In this document: one piece after another, positions 55,001-62,441 of the stretch
Position numbering within the stretch: the stretch's first letter is position 1
How the letters are laid out: every line of letters begins with the position of its first letter
Source of the DNA: Nonomuraea cavernae
Lineage (GTDB): Bacteria; Actinomycetota; Actinomycetes; Streptosporangiales; Streptosporangiaceae
NCBI RefSeq assembly: GCF_014646355.1
Contig: NZ_BMNH01000007.1
Coordinates: 186,001 to 250,000 of the forward strand
Direction of reading: 5' to 3'
DNA length: 64,000 nucleotides
Program-made: the position numbers and the translations under genes
Notes under the pieces: model-generated
Database searches by the model: none
Told to the model about the DNA's origin: nothing
The model's input: the letters and a program-made list of their open reading frames with translations, nothing else

Positions 55001-56137
55001 GACGACCGGCTCCAGCGCGCTCATGTGCCCGGCGACCAGCGCGGCCACGCCCACCACGAACACCGTGATCAGGAAACCCTTGGCGGGCAGGTCGCGCCGG
55101 GCCAGACCGGCCAGGCCGAGCGCGGCGAGCAGCCCGGTGATCACGACCATCGCGGCCGAGGTGGCGATCGCGTAGCCGGCCGGCTGGTCGTTCACCCCGC
55201 CGACGGTCAGGAAGCGCACCCAGTCGGACGCGCCGCGCAGCACGTTCGTCAGCGAGGTGACCTGCGTGGTGGTGGAGGCCGTCTCGGTGTAGGGCAGGAA
55301 GGAGAACGCGTAACGGCCGACGAGCAGCAGCGGCAGCCACCAGAACAGCGTGGCCACCGAGACGGCGCCCGTCCACCAGCCGAGCATCCGCCAGCGCGGC
55401 ACCGGGCTGGGCCGGGTGAGGATGTAGATCACCGGGGCGACCAGCACCGCCAGCACCGCGACGGCGTTCACGCCGCCGCAGAGCGCCACGGCCAGGCCCG
55501 ACCGGATCGCGCCTCTGGCCCGCTGGCCGGTCTCCGACGCGGTGAGCAGCGGGATCAGGATCCACGGCAGCATCGCGGCGGGCAGCCACTCGATCGAGAT
55601 CTCGCCGAGGATGGACAGCGCGCGGGGCGCCAGCGCGTACGCCAGCGCGCCGACGACGCGGGTGCCGGGCGTGCCGATGCCGAGCTGCCTGGCCAGCCGC
55701 TCCACGCCGAGGAACGCCACGCACAGCAGCAACGTCAGCCAGAGCCGCTGCGTCACCCAGGGCGCGATGCCGACCAGGTCGCCGAGGGCGAAGAACGGGC
55801 CCATCGGGAACAGGTAGCCGGCGGCCTGGTTCTGCAGCTGGCCGAAGTGCTGCAGGTCCCACAGGTGGGCGGCGCGCTCCAGCCAGCCGACCGGGTTGAG
55901 CGCCAGGTCGATCTTGGTGTCGGAGATGATCTGGCCGGGGACCGTGGTGAACGACAGCACCGCGAACCCCAGGCAGCAGATCACCAGCCAGAGCCGGTGC
56001 CGGGCCTTGGCGCTCACGCCTTCCTCGCGGACGCCTCCCCCGCGACCTCCTCCTTCGCGACCTCCTCCTTCGCGGACGCCTCCTTCGCGGACGCCTCCCC
56101 CGTGCGCGCCTCCGCCGCTCAGGGCTCGCTCGCTCAC
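51968..56137 (-). CDS. aftD: AftD-family alpha-arabinofuranosyltransferase (GT-C, DUF3367)
   Basis: 1389 residues from the GTG at 56137 that overlaps the GT4 stop (GTGA). After a repeat-rich cytoplasmic head (residues 1-40) come GT-C membrane helices with the acidic motif IISDTKIDLALNP and LQNQAAGYLFPMGPFFALGD, both strong AftD/DUF3367 marks. A long extracytoplasmic part with two discoidin-like beta domains (STTWVPSPSDAEPTLTIRWK; TTWESGGWKRPEGEWLRIDL) and four C-terminal helices follow. It adds arabinose from a decaprenyl-phosphate donor to arabinan. The 3' end overlaps the converging acyltransferase by 80 bp. GTG 56017 would give a shorter protein without the repeats. Confidence 0.88.
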   Translation of the reverse strand: MSERALSGGGAHGGGVREGGVREGGGREGGGRGGGVREEGVSAKARHRLWLVICCLGFAVLSFTTVPGQIISDTKIDLALNPVGWLERAAHLWDLQHFGQLQNQAAGYLFPMGPFFALGDLVGIAPWVTQRLWLTLLLCVAFLGVERLARQLGIGTPGTRVVGALAYALAPRALSILGEISIEWLPAAMLPWILIPLLTASETGQRARGAIRSGLAVALCGGVNAVAVLAVLVAPVIYILTRPSPVPRWRMLGWWTGAVSVATLFWWLPLLLVGRYAFSFLPYTETASTTTQVTSLTNVLRGASDWVRFLTVGGVNDQPAGYAIATSAAMVVITGLLAALGLAGLARRDLPAKGFLITVFVVGVAALVAGHMSALEPVVAEPVRWLLDGPLAPLRNLRKFDPLVRLALAFGLVHLLAGARLRVRAVALVAFAGLVLPVFNQGLAAPGSFKEVPLYWKEAAAWINENAGDDGVLVVPGAKFGEYLWGRPLDDPTQPLLQARWTARQVTAAGSVGLTRLLDAIDQRLTAGHGSAGLTEVLRRMGVRYLVVRNDLIRANLQGAWPTRIYETLRESPGITKIRSFGGEVGDSVTDDVIESVDWPFPALELYEVSGSSELVDVRPGAEALRVRGGPDSLLTMGDLGLLGDGPVLVNGDAGRQEVPVVASDALRLRERQFGEIRSNWTPTLTADRRDDFTGVRALDLLENGWLEETATAEYGGISAITASSSVADAGAIPGLSATGRSPWAAMDGDFETTWESGGWKRPEGEWLRIDLPQEREIPSFQATFTNNVLLGQSIKRVAVVTEGGRLVQQVAQTNTPQTLRTPPGPTSWLKIEVVETYNQRWSFVQRVGITEIAIPGIIPSRTIRLPGQGGDVYVMDTGLDARPECMRDPARWICNPLLARPGEEGAGFDRTFTVEEERTAAVQGTAVLRDAELVDRYTRLSADVTRVEGSSQVNKEPVVAPRSAFDADASTTWVPSPSDAEPTLTIRWKGKRAVSRLQVARPGGDKQPLDLVVMGDKGQVRSGRADAGGTLAFQPMSTSSLKLRFYPVSRRLQVTELIVPGVSPASRPEGIPFRLSCGQGPQLQVNGQTIRTKVSGTYSDLLEQRPVRFAGCSRAELGGGDNRVRVAGWDPFEITNLVVGSVPERPVPVEGAALPGTWTPALREVRVAARQDSFLVVNENFNAGWHATVEGQILRPVRVDGWKQAWELPAGTSGTVRMEYGPDKPYRLALGLGLAGIALLVLLALVMRGPRPEHVLETAPAAAARLSRWRVPYVIVLGLGFGAWVAGWQGMLVVLAGVVVVLWPRLPRRAVPWVAAWLFGGATVSLAAAMALRDYGVDVELLTDHVPQLFSCAAMGVLFGQLVSAPAPPPSPRERPAAEQVLTRAGSV
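56017..56109. repeat. 15-bp minisatellite in the aftD 5' end
   Basis: Six degenerate 15-bp units of the type CCTCCTTCGCGGACG, read on the minus strand as (V/G)RE(G/E)G pentapeptides, between the GTG start at 56137 and the first membrane helix. If translation starts at 56017 the array is outside the protein and lies in the leader. Confidence 0.8.
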
Positions 56138-57258
56138 GACTCCTCCCAGACGGGCTCCACGGCGTGGCCCCGCATCAGCCGGGCCATGCGTTCGGCGCTG
56201 CGGTCCCAGCAGAACCTCGCCGCCCACTGCCGGCTTCTGTCTCCGTACGGGTCGGCGGGGGCGGCCTCCTCCAGCTCCTCCAGGGCCGCCGCGATGCCCT
56301 TGGCCAGGTCGGTGCCCTCGGGGAGCAGCCAGCCGGTCCGGCCGTGCCGTACCGCGTCCCTGAGTCCGTCGACGTCGAAGGCGACCGTCGGGACGCCGAG
56401 CGCGGCGGCCTCCAGCACGCACAGCCCCCAGCCCTCACCCTGCGAGGTGCTCACCTGCAGCCAGGCGGAGGCGATGAGACGTTCCTTGTCGTCCTCGGAC
56501 AGGTAGCCGTGCATGGTGACGCCCTCCGGCAGCCGGGCGCGCAGGCGGTCCTCCTCGGGACCCCGGCCGATGACGTCCACGGTCAGGCCCGGCCAGCGTT
56601 TCCTCAGCTCTCCGACGGCGTCGAGCAGCAGGTCGACGCGTTTGTGCGCGACGAGCCGGCCCACGCACACGAGTCGAGGCACCCCACTTCTCCCGATATT
56701 TCGTGATCCATTGATGCTTACGCCGTTGGGGACGATATGAATCGGCCCCCGCCACCCGAGCCGCTCCCGCATGGCGTTGACCGTCGAGGGCGACACGGCC
56801 ACGCTCACCTGCCCGCGGTAGGTCCACCGCGAGACCGGCCCCTCCAGGAACCGCCCGACCGCCGCCAGCCAGCGCGGCAGGTGCACCTCGAACTGCCGGT
56901 CGTGCACGTGGTGCACCACGCAGAAGATCCGCACGCGGCGGGGCAGCACCCAGGGCGTGAAGAACGGGATGCCGTTCTGGCAGTCGAGCACCACGTCGAA
57001 CAGCGAGCGACGGAGCAGCAGCCAGCCGAGCACCAGGGGATAGACGGTGAACGGGCCGCCCATCCGGGCGATCCGTACCCCGTCCCGCTTGTCCTTGGCG
57101 GGCTGGCCGGGGCCCCGGGCCGTGACGAAGCAGACCCGGTGGCCCGACGCGGCGAAGCGCCGGGCCATCTCCCAGGCGTAGGTCTCGGCGCCTCCGGCGG
57201 CGGGATGCCACGGATCGCGCCAGTTGACGACGGCGATGTTCACGAAACTCCGGCTCAC
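56134..57258 (-). CDS. Glycosyltransferase family 4
   Basis: 374 residues from the GTG at 57258 overlapping the GT2 stop (GTGA). N-terminal DPWHPAAGGAETYAWEMARR with the donor-side Gly-rich loop, VVHHVHDRQFEVHLPRWLAA, then GT-B C-lobe: RLVCVGRLVAHKRVDLLLDA and TSQGEGWGLCVLEAAALGVP, the EX7E motif region of GT4 retaining enzymes. Uses a nucleotide or polyprenyl sugar to extend an envelope glycan or glycolipid. Second in a four-gene operon with GT2, aftD and the DUF2613-like gene. Confidence 0.9.
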   Translation of the reverse strand: MSRSFVNIAVVNWRDPWHPAAGGAETYAWEMARRFAASGHRVCFVTARGPGQPAKDKRDGVRIARMGGPFTVYPLVLGWLLLRRSLFDVVLDCQNGIPFFTPWVLPRRVRIFCVVHHVHDRQFEVHLPRWLAAVGRFLEGPVSRWTYRGQVSVAVSPSTVNAMRERLGWRGPIHIVPNGVSINGSRNIGRSGVPRLVCVGRLVAHKRVDLLLDAVGELRKRWPGLTVDVIGRGPEEDRLRARLPEGVTMHGYLSEDDKERLIASAWLQVSTSQGEGWGLCVLEAAALGVPTVAFDVDGLRDAVRHGRTGWLLPEGTDLAKGIAAALEELEEAAPADPYGDRSRQWAARFCWDRSAERMARLMRGHAVEPVWEES

Positions 57259-58058
57259 GGATATCCGACGGAGTCCAGCGGCTGGTCCCAGGCGGGCCGG
57301 GGGCCGGCACGCGGTTCGGTGCGCAGGGTCAGCCAGATCCGGCCGAGTTCGAGCAGGATGCCCGCGCTGTGCCGGGTCGGCGAGAAGCGCGAGCCCGGCA
57401 TGTCCCGCCACTGCACCGGGATCTCCAGCACCTTGGCGCCGAGTTCCGCGCACCGCGCGAGCAGCTCGACGTCGAAGGCGAACCCGGGAGTGCGCAACCG
57501 GGGCGCCACCTGACGGGCGAGTGCGCCGTCGAAGAACTTGAAGCCGCACTGGGTGTCGTTCACCCCGCGCACGAGCACCCTGGCCAGCGAGCGGAAGCCG
57601 ACGGCGCCCAGCTCACGCACCCGGCTGTGCCGGTTCTCCACGTCGGAGCAGGTGTGCGCGCGCGAGCCCACGACCACGCGCTCCCCGGACAGGAGCAGGC
57701 CGAAGGCGACGTCGATGGCGTCGAGGTCGGTGGCCATGTCGGCGTCACAGAACCCCACGAAAGGCGCGTGAGTCTCAAGCAACCCGGCACGTACGGCGGC
57801 GCCCTTGCCGGGAACCGGACACTGGATCAGCCGGACCGGGACCGTGCCCTCAGGCCAGGCTCTGACGATCTCGGCGGTGGCGTCCGTGCTGTTGTTGTCG
57901 ACGACGATGACGGCGGTCGGGAACGGCATGCGGGCAAGCTTCGCGCACAGCTGCAGGAGCCCCCCGGGGAGTCGTCCTTCCTCGTTGTACGCCGGAACGA
58001 CGATCTCGAGCAGTGGTGGTCGGCTCGTCCTCTCGTCCCCTCGGAGGGAGGGCGGCAT
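57255..58058 (-). CDS. Glycosyltransferase family 2 (dolichyl-phosphate glucosyltransferase-like)
   Basis: 267 residues. EIVVPAYNEEGRLPGGLLQL start, VIVVDNNSTDATAEIVRAW, the DxD in VGFCDADMATDLDAID, and GVNDTQCGFKFFDGALARQV, which marks the polyprenyl-phosphate sugar synthase group (DPM1/Alg5-like). It would make a polyprenyl-phosphate sugar used by the GT-C enzymes of the locus. No membrane helix seen. Starts 11 bp after the DUF2613-like gene. Confidence 0.9.
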   Translation of the reverse strand: MPPSLRGDERTSRPPLLEIVVPAYNEEGRLPGGLLQLCAKLARMPFPTAVIVVDNNSTDATAEIVRAWPEGTVPVRLIQCPVPGKGAAVRAGLLETHAPFVGFCDADMATDLDAIDVAFGLLLSGERVVVGSRAHTCSDVENRHSRVRELGAVGFRSLARVLVRGVNDTQCGFKFFDGALARQVAPRLRTPGFAFDVELLARCAELGAKVLEIPVQWRDMPGSRFSPTRHSAGILLELGRIWLTLRTEPRAGPRPAWDQPLDSVGYP

Positions 58059-58069
58059 GACGACTCGGG

Positions 58070-58204
58070 TTACCGGTCGCCGTAGTTGTAGAGCGGCTGA
58101 TTGACCGGTGTGGCCGTGGCGCCGGTAAAGGAGACGGTGGTGACCGTCGCCACGAGCGTAGCCACGGCGACACCGATGATCGCTGCTAAGAGGATCTTGA
58201 TCAC
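58070..58204 (-). CDS. DUF2613-like single-helix mini-protein
   Basis: 44 residues from GTG with GGAGGA nine bases upstream. One hydrophobic helix (LLAAIIGVAVATLVATVTTV) followed by a short outside tail ending NQPLYNYGDR. The helix plus YG-x-R end matches DUF2613, the tiny secreted/membrane proteins found right next to aftD in mycobacteria (Rv0236A position). First gene of the operon GT2-GT4-aftD, so it may be a subunit or anchor of the arabinosyltransferase. Function unproved. Confidence 0.75.
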   Translation of the reverse strand: MIKILLAAIIGVAVATLVATVTTVSFTGATATPVNQPLYNYGDR

Positions 58205-58316
58205 TTGGGGGGTTCCTCCTCGGACACGGCAGTGGTGACCGTCACAAACCTAGAACCTATTCTTGCTACTCGGAAGTAGCTAAACGAAATCTTAATAAAC
58301 CCACTGATCAAATACC

Positions 58317-59894
58317 CTATTCGGACGTACCCTGCCCAAGCGCGCGGTCCAGTCGGTACAGCCGCAGGTCAACACCGTCCACCACCAGCGTCGCGTCACG
58401 GAGCCACCCCTCGAATACCCGGCGCTCGTCCGGGGTTCCCGCATCGACGACCACGTACCGAAATCCGGCCCGGAGCAGGTTCGGTGAAGGTTCTACTAGT
58501 ACGCGTTCTACCTGGCGGGCCCGTCCGTCCTCACTTCCGACGACCATCGAACCGACCCGTACGGTGTCGTTGGAGACGACGTCGCGACCGGGGACGGCGA
58601 AGAACCGCTGGGCCGGGTCCAGCACCGCCCGGTGGCCGTTCCACGGAAAGCGCCGGTAGGACTCGAACGGCAGCACCAGGATGTCGCCCGGCTCGCCGTC
58701 CCGCCGGATGAGCTCGCGCGCGGCCGTCCAGTCGGCGGGATAACTCACGGCCCGCAGCGCCCCGGCCGCGCCCCACGCCAGGGTGGGCAGCACGGCGAGG
58801 GGCACCAGCACCATGACGCCCGCCCACACCGGGGCACGGCGGGCCACCGAAGCGGCCGAAGCGGCCGAGGCGGTCAGCAGCCCGAGGCCGACGGCCGCCA
58901 GCAGCGCCAGCGGAGCGACGAACTGCTGGGCGTCCCGGAACACCGCGAACCCGCCCCACACCCCGATCAGCCAGGTGAGCAGCGCCCGTCCCGGCTCGGT
59001 CACCCCCAGGCAGGCGATCGCGAACCCCACCGCCGCCGCCACCGCGAGCCCCCTCCGGTACGCCACCCGCCCCAGGACGGCGAAACCGGCGATCCCCGCC
59101 ACGGCCAGCGCCAGCCTGGCCACCGCACCCGGCAGCGTGTCGTAGCCCGCCGGAACGGCGTGGGAGTTCCAGATCCCGCCGAGCGAGAGCAGACTCCCCA
59201 CGGCCCCGAACGGCCCGTCGGCCCTGGCGGCGAACGCCTCCACGCCGACCCCGTCGCCCGTCACCCCGTCGGGGCGGAGCGCCGCGACCAGCAGCCAGGG
59301 CAGGCTGAACGCCACCACGATCGCCCCCGTCCGGAGCGTCCCCGCCCACCTCCGCGTGCCGGTGAGCGCCAGCGGGAGGGCCGTCAGCGCGGTGATCGTC
59401 ATCGCCGCGAACCCGCCCACCGCCGCCGGCAGGATCGCCACGGCCTGCCGCCGGCCCGAGACCACCGCGCCCACCACCCAGGGCAGTCCCGCGTAGCCCA
59501 GCAGCAGCGCCCACTGCCCCATCAGCAGACGCTCGGCCACGTACGGGTTCCACACGTAGAACGCCCCCGCGACCAGCCGGGGCGCCAGGGACTCCGACGG
59601 CACCAGCAGCGCGGCCCCCGAGCAGCCCAGCACGAAGATTCCGAGCAGGATCGCCTTCTGCACCAGCTCCCCCGGGATCACCCAGGAGAGGGCGGTGACC
59701 ACCGCGTCGCTGGGCACCACCCGCGGCGCGCCCCCGGCCAGGCCGAAGGTGAACCGCGAGAAGGCCGGGTCCGGGACGAAGACCATGTCCTGCGCCAGCA
59801 CGAACCCCCAGCCCAGAGCCGGGCCGAGGGCGAGGCAGCCGAGTGCGAGACCGAGCAGGGCGGCCATCGGCCCGGCGCGGGTCGTGTACGGCAT
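58317..59894 (-). CDS. Polytopic membrane protein, GT-C-like
   Basis: 525 residues with about 12 hydrophobic segments, then a ~120-residue soluble C-terminal part (LPFESYRRFPWNGHRAVLDP, VSNDTVRVG). An acidic pair near the first loop (VLAQDMVFVPDPAFSRF) and VWNPYVAERLLMGQWALLLG are typical of the GT-C-like membrane proteins that sit in the aftD region of actinobacteria (Rv0226c-like position). Likely a polyprenyl-sugar-dependent glycosyltransferase, donor and acceptor unknown. The short gap to the next gene is AT-rich with a small hairpin GCTACT-CGGA-AGTAGC (58265-58280). Confidence 0.75.
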   Translation of the reverse strand: MPYTTRAGPMAALLGLALGCLALGPALGWGFVLAQDMVFVPDPAFSRFTFGLAGGAPRVVPSDAVVTALSWVIPGELVQKAILLGIFVLGCSGAALLVPSESLAPRLVAGAFYVWNPYVAERLLMGQWALLLGYAGLPWVVGAVVSGRRQAVAILPAAVGGFAAMTITALTALPLALTGTRRWAGTLRTGAIVVAFSLPWLLVAALRPDGVTGDGVGVEAFAARADGPFGAVGSLLSLGGIWNSHAVPAGYDTLPGAVARLALAVAGIAGFAVLGRVAYRRGLAVAAAVGFAIACLGVTEPGRALLTWLIGVWGGFAVFRDAQQFVAPLALLAAVGLGLLTASAASAASVARRAPVWAGVMVLVPLAVLPTLAWGAAGALRAVSYPADWTAARELIRRDGEPGDILVLPFESYRRFPWNGHRAVLDPAQRFFAVPGRDVVSNDTVRVGSMVVGSEDGRARQVERVLVEPSPNLLRAGFRYVVVDAGTPDERRVFEGWLRDATLVVDGVDLRLYRLDRALGQGTSE

Positions 59895-59977
59895 CCCGCT
59901 ATGACATCACAACCACACAACGGGCATTCCGTATAAATCATCCCGTGGCTACTCTTCCGGATGGGGAGGGCGGGGTG

Positions 59978-61813
59978 GCGACGAGCGAGGTGACGGTGGC
60001 GGCCCGGCCATGGGCGCGCTCGGACGCCGTGCTGGCCACGGCCATCACGATGATCGCCGTCCAGCTGGTGTGGAAGTTCGGCCTGGTGCAGCGGACCTAC
60101 TTCCGCCAGGACGACTTCACCTTCATCGCCCGCGGCCTGGAACACGGGCTCACCTGGGACTACCTGATGCGGGTGGACTACGGGCACCTGGTGCCCGGGC
60201 CGTTCGCCATCCAGTGGATGATGGGCCGGCTCGGCGTCTACAACGACATGCTCGCCCACACCATCACGATCAGCCTGCTGGGCGCGGCCGGCCTGGCGCT
60301 GTTGCGGCTGCTCTGGGTGCTGTTCGGCGCCCGGCCGGCGATCCTCGTGCCGCTCGGCTTCTACCTGCTCACGCCGCTGACGATCTCGTCGCTGTCGTGG
60401 TGGGCGGTGGTGATCGAGACGCTGCCGTTCCAGATCGCGCTGCCGATGGCGCTGAGCTCGCACATCCTCTACAACCGGACCGCCCGCTTCCGGCACGCGG
60501 TCGCCGCCGCGGCCTGGGTCGTCCTCGCCATGCTGTTCTTCGTCAAGGCCCCCTTCATCCCGGTGCTGGCCTTCGTGCTGACCCTGGGCTGGTTTCCGCG
60601 GGCCGCGCGCAAGCCGGTCTGGCTGCTCTACCTCGCCGTGATCGCGGTCTACGCCGTGATCTTCTTCCGCCAGCTGTTCACGTCCGTGCAGCTCACCAAC
60701 GACACGGTACGGCCGGGGCTGCCGGACCCGGCGATCGCCGCCGGCTTCGCCTGGAACCTGCTGACCGACTCCCTGGTGCCCGCGGCCCTCGGCGGCCCGT
60801 GGCAGTGGCGGCCGATCGGCGACGACTACGCCATCGCCGCGACGCCGCCCGTGATGGCCTGGGTGAGCCTGGCCGTCGTGGCGGCCGTGGTCACCGTCTC
60901 CGTGCTCTACCGGCGGCGGGCCTGGCTGGCCTGGGCCGCGCTGCTCGCCTACTTCGTGCTCGCCGACGTGGTGCCCGTCATGATCGGACGCATCGAGGAG
61001 CTCGGTCCCGACCTGGGCGGCTCCGAGCTGCGCTACGTCTCCCCCACGGCCACCGTGCTGGCGATCGTCCTCGGGCTGGCCTTCATCCCGCTGCGCGGCG
61101 AGGAACGGCCCTGGCGGCGCCCGGCGGCGCCCCGGCTGAGGTACGCGTGGGTCCCGCTGGGCGTCGCGTTCGCGGCAGGCTCGGTGTGGTCGGTCACCGC
61201 GTACGCGCGCCTGCCGCTCGGCGAGCACGTCAAGAGCTACGTGGAGACAGGCCGGCTGGCGCTCAAGCGGGCCGGGGCGAACGCCGTCATCCTCGACACG
61301 CACGTCCCCGCCAAGGTCGTCTACCCGATCTTCTTCTACGACTACGCGCGGGTCTCCAAGGTGCTCGGCCCGATCGCGCCGTACCCGGTGACCTGGGCCC
61401 GGCAGCTGACCGGCCCGGTGCGCAACCCGCTCGTCTTCGACCCACAGGGCCGCCTGCGTCCGGTGGACATCGTGGGCGTGACGATCCCGCAGAGCGCCGG
61501 CTGCGTGCCGGTCGCGGGCCGGGAGGTGGTCTTCCGCCTCCCGGCGACGCTGCCCGAGGGTGAGTGGACGGCGCAGGTCGGCTACCTCAACCCGACGCCC
61601 ACCAGCCTCGCCGTACGGCTGGGCGGCGGGCAGGCCGTCGTCCCGGCGGGCAAGGACTTCGGCTGGACGTTCGCCCCTGTCAAGGGCGGCGGGGCCGAGC
61701 TGACGATCCGCACGGTGGACGGCCGCCCGGCGTGCATCGGGCAGATCAAGGTGGGCGTCCCGCGTCCCGCCAAGTCGGGCACGCCCAGCCCGCTGCAGCC
61801 CGTCACCCGCTGA
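59978..61813 (+). CDS. Polytopic membrane glycosyltransferase-like protein (GT-C type)
   Basis: 611 residues from the GTG at 59978, preceded by GGGGAGG; GTG 59945 lacks a ribosome site. First extracytoplasmic loop has the acidic motif YFRQDDFTFIARGLEHGLTW, the DD expected of GT-C enzymes, followed by YGHLVPGPFAIQWMM. About ten membrane helices, then a ~200-residue C-terminal domain outside (VNPTPTSLAVRLGGG-like beta region, SAGCVPVAGREVVFRL). Divergent from 58317-59894. Acceptor unknown; cell-envelope glycan from context. Confidence 0.8.
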   Translation, partial: ATSEVTVAARPWARSDAVLATAITMIAVQLVWKFGLVQRTYFRQDDFTFIARGLEHGLTWDYLMRVDYGHLVPGPFAIQWMMGRLGVYNDMLAHTITISLLGAAGLALLRLLWVLFGARPAILVPLGFYLLTPLTISSLSWWAVVIETLPFQIALPMALSSHILYNRTARFRHAVAAAAWVVLAMLFFVKAPFIPVLAFVLTLGWFPRAARKPVWLLYLAVIAVYAVIFFRQLFTSVQLTNDTVRPGLPDPAIAAGFAWNLLTDSLVPAALGGPWQWRPIGDDYAIAATPPVMAWVSLAVVAAVVTVSVLYRRRAWLAWAALLAYFVLADVVPVMIGRIEELGPDLGGSELRYVSPTATVLAIVLGLAFIPLRGEERPWRRPAAPRLRYAWVPLGVAFAAGSVWSVTAYARLPLGEHVKSYVETGRLALKRAGANAVILDTHVPAKVVYPIFFYDYARVSKVLGPIAPYPVTWARQLTGPVRNPLVFDPQGRLRPVDIVGVTIPQSAGCVPVAGREVVFRLPATLPEGEWTAQVGYLNPTPTSLAVRLGGGQAVVPAGKDFGWTFAPVKGGGAELTIRTVDGRPACIGQIKVGVPRPAKSGTPSPLQPVTR

Positions 61814-62042
61814 CCCCCGGGCCTCTCATCCTCGCGGGCACCAACGTGACCCGTCCCAGCGGGGACGCCTGCCCGACGAGCCTGGTCCCGACCGAGGATC
61901 GAGGCTCCAGGACCTGTCCAGCGCAAGGCAGGTCAGCGGCGGGGTAGCACGCCCAGGAGGGTTGCGGTCAGGGCCAGCTAGCCGTCCAGCAGCGGCTGCG
62001 GGCCGTCTCCGAAGACCTCACCGGGGTGAAGTTCCCTGTAGT
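61814..62042. other. Gene-free stretch
   Basis: About 230 bp after the GT-C gene with no credible gene on either strand and no clear repeat. It leads into a glyoxalase-like remnant. Confidence 0.6.
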
Positions 62043-62277
62043 TCAGTCCAAGCAGAACTCGTTTCCGTCCGGATCGGCGATCACGATGTAGCCCGCGCTG
62101 GTAGGAGGCGCGGGGCTCATCGCGGCGCGAGCGGGTGGCGCCGATACCGAAGAGGCGCTCGCACTCCGCTTCGAGGGCGGCCGTCCGCTCGTCGCCGTGA
62201 TCTCCGGGCGATGGCGAGCCTGCTCGGAGATCTCGTTCGTTCGCCGGGCGAGGAGCCCGTGCCGGGAGTGATGACAT
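62043..62277 (-). pseudogene. VOC (glyoxalase-like) protein remnant
   Basis: Minus-strand fragments: HGDERTAALEAECERLFGIG then, in another frame, AGYIVIADPDGNEFCLD and a stop at 62043. The last strand ADPDGNEFCL is the classic VOC end with its metal Glu. The N-terminal two thirds and the frame are lost. Confidence 0.6.
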
Positions 62278-62343
62278 CGGCAGAGGGCTCAGCGGCTTCG
62301 ATGACTTACCCTCCTTGGTCGTGGCATCGGATCATCAGGCAAG

Positions 62344-62425
62344 TTGTTCGGTTTGCTTTTCTTGGCTGAAGCGAACAAGGCAGATGGATTTTGTTCGGTA
62401 CAGTTATATCGACTCAGCCGAACAA
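62344..62425. promoter_or_regulatory. Duplicated inverted-repeat operator upstream of fic
   Basis: TTGTTCG occurs at 62344-62350 and 62391-62397; its inverse CGAACAA at 62372-62378 and 62419-62425. Each pair has the same 28-nt offset, and the pairs are 47 nt apart. The second pair extends to 11-bp perfect arms, ATTTTGTTCGG (62388-62398) and CCGAACAAAAT (62418-62428). The region is AT-richer than its surroundings and ends 14 nt before the fic start. Confidence 0.75.
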
Positions 62426-62441
62426 AATCACGGGAGCGTCG

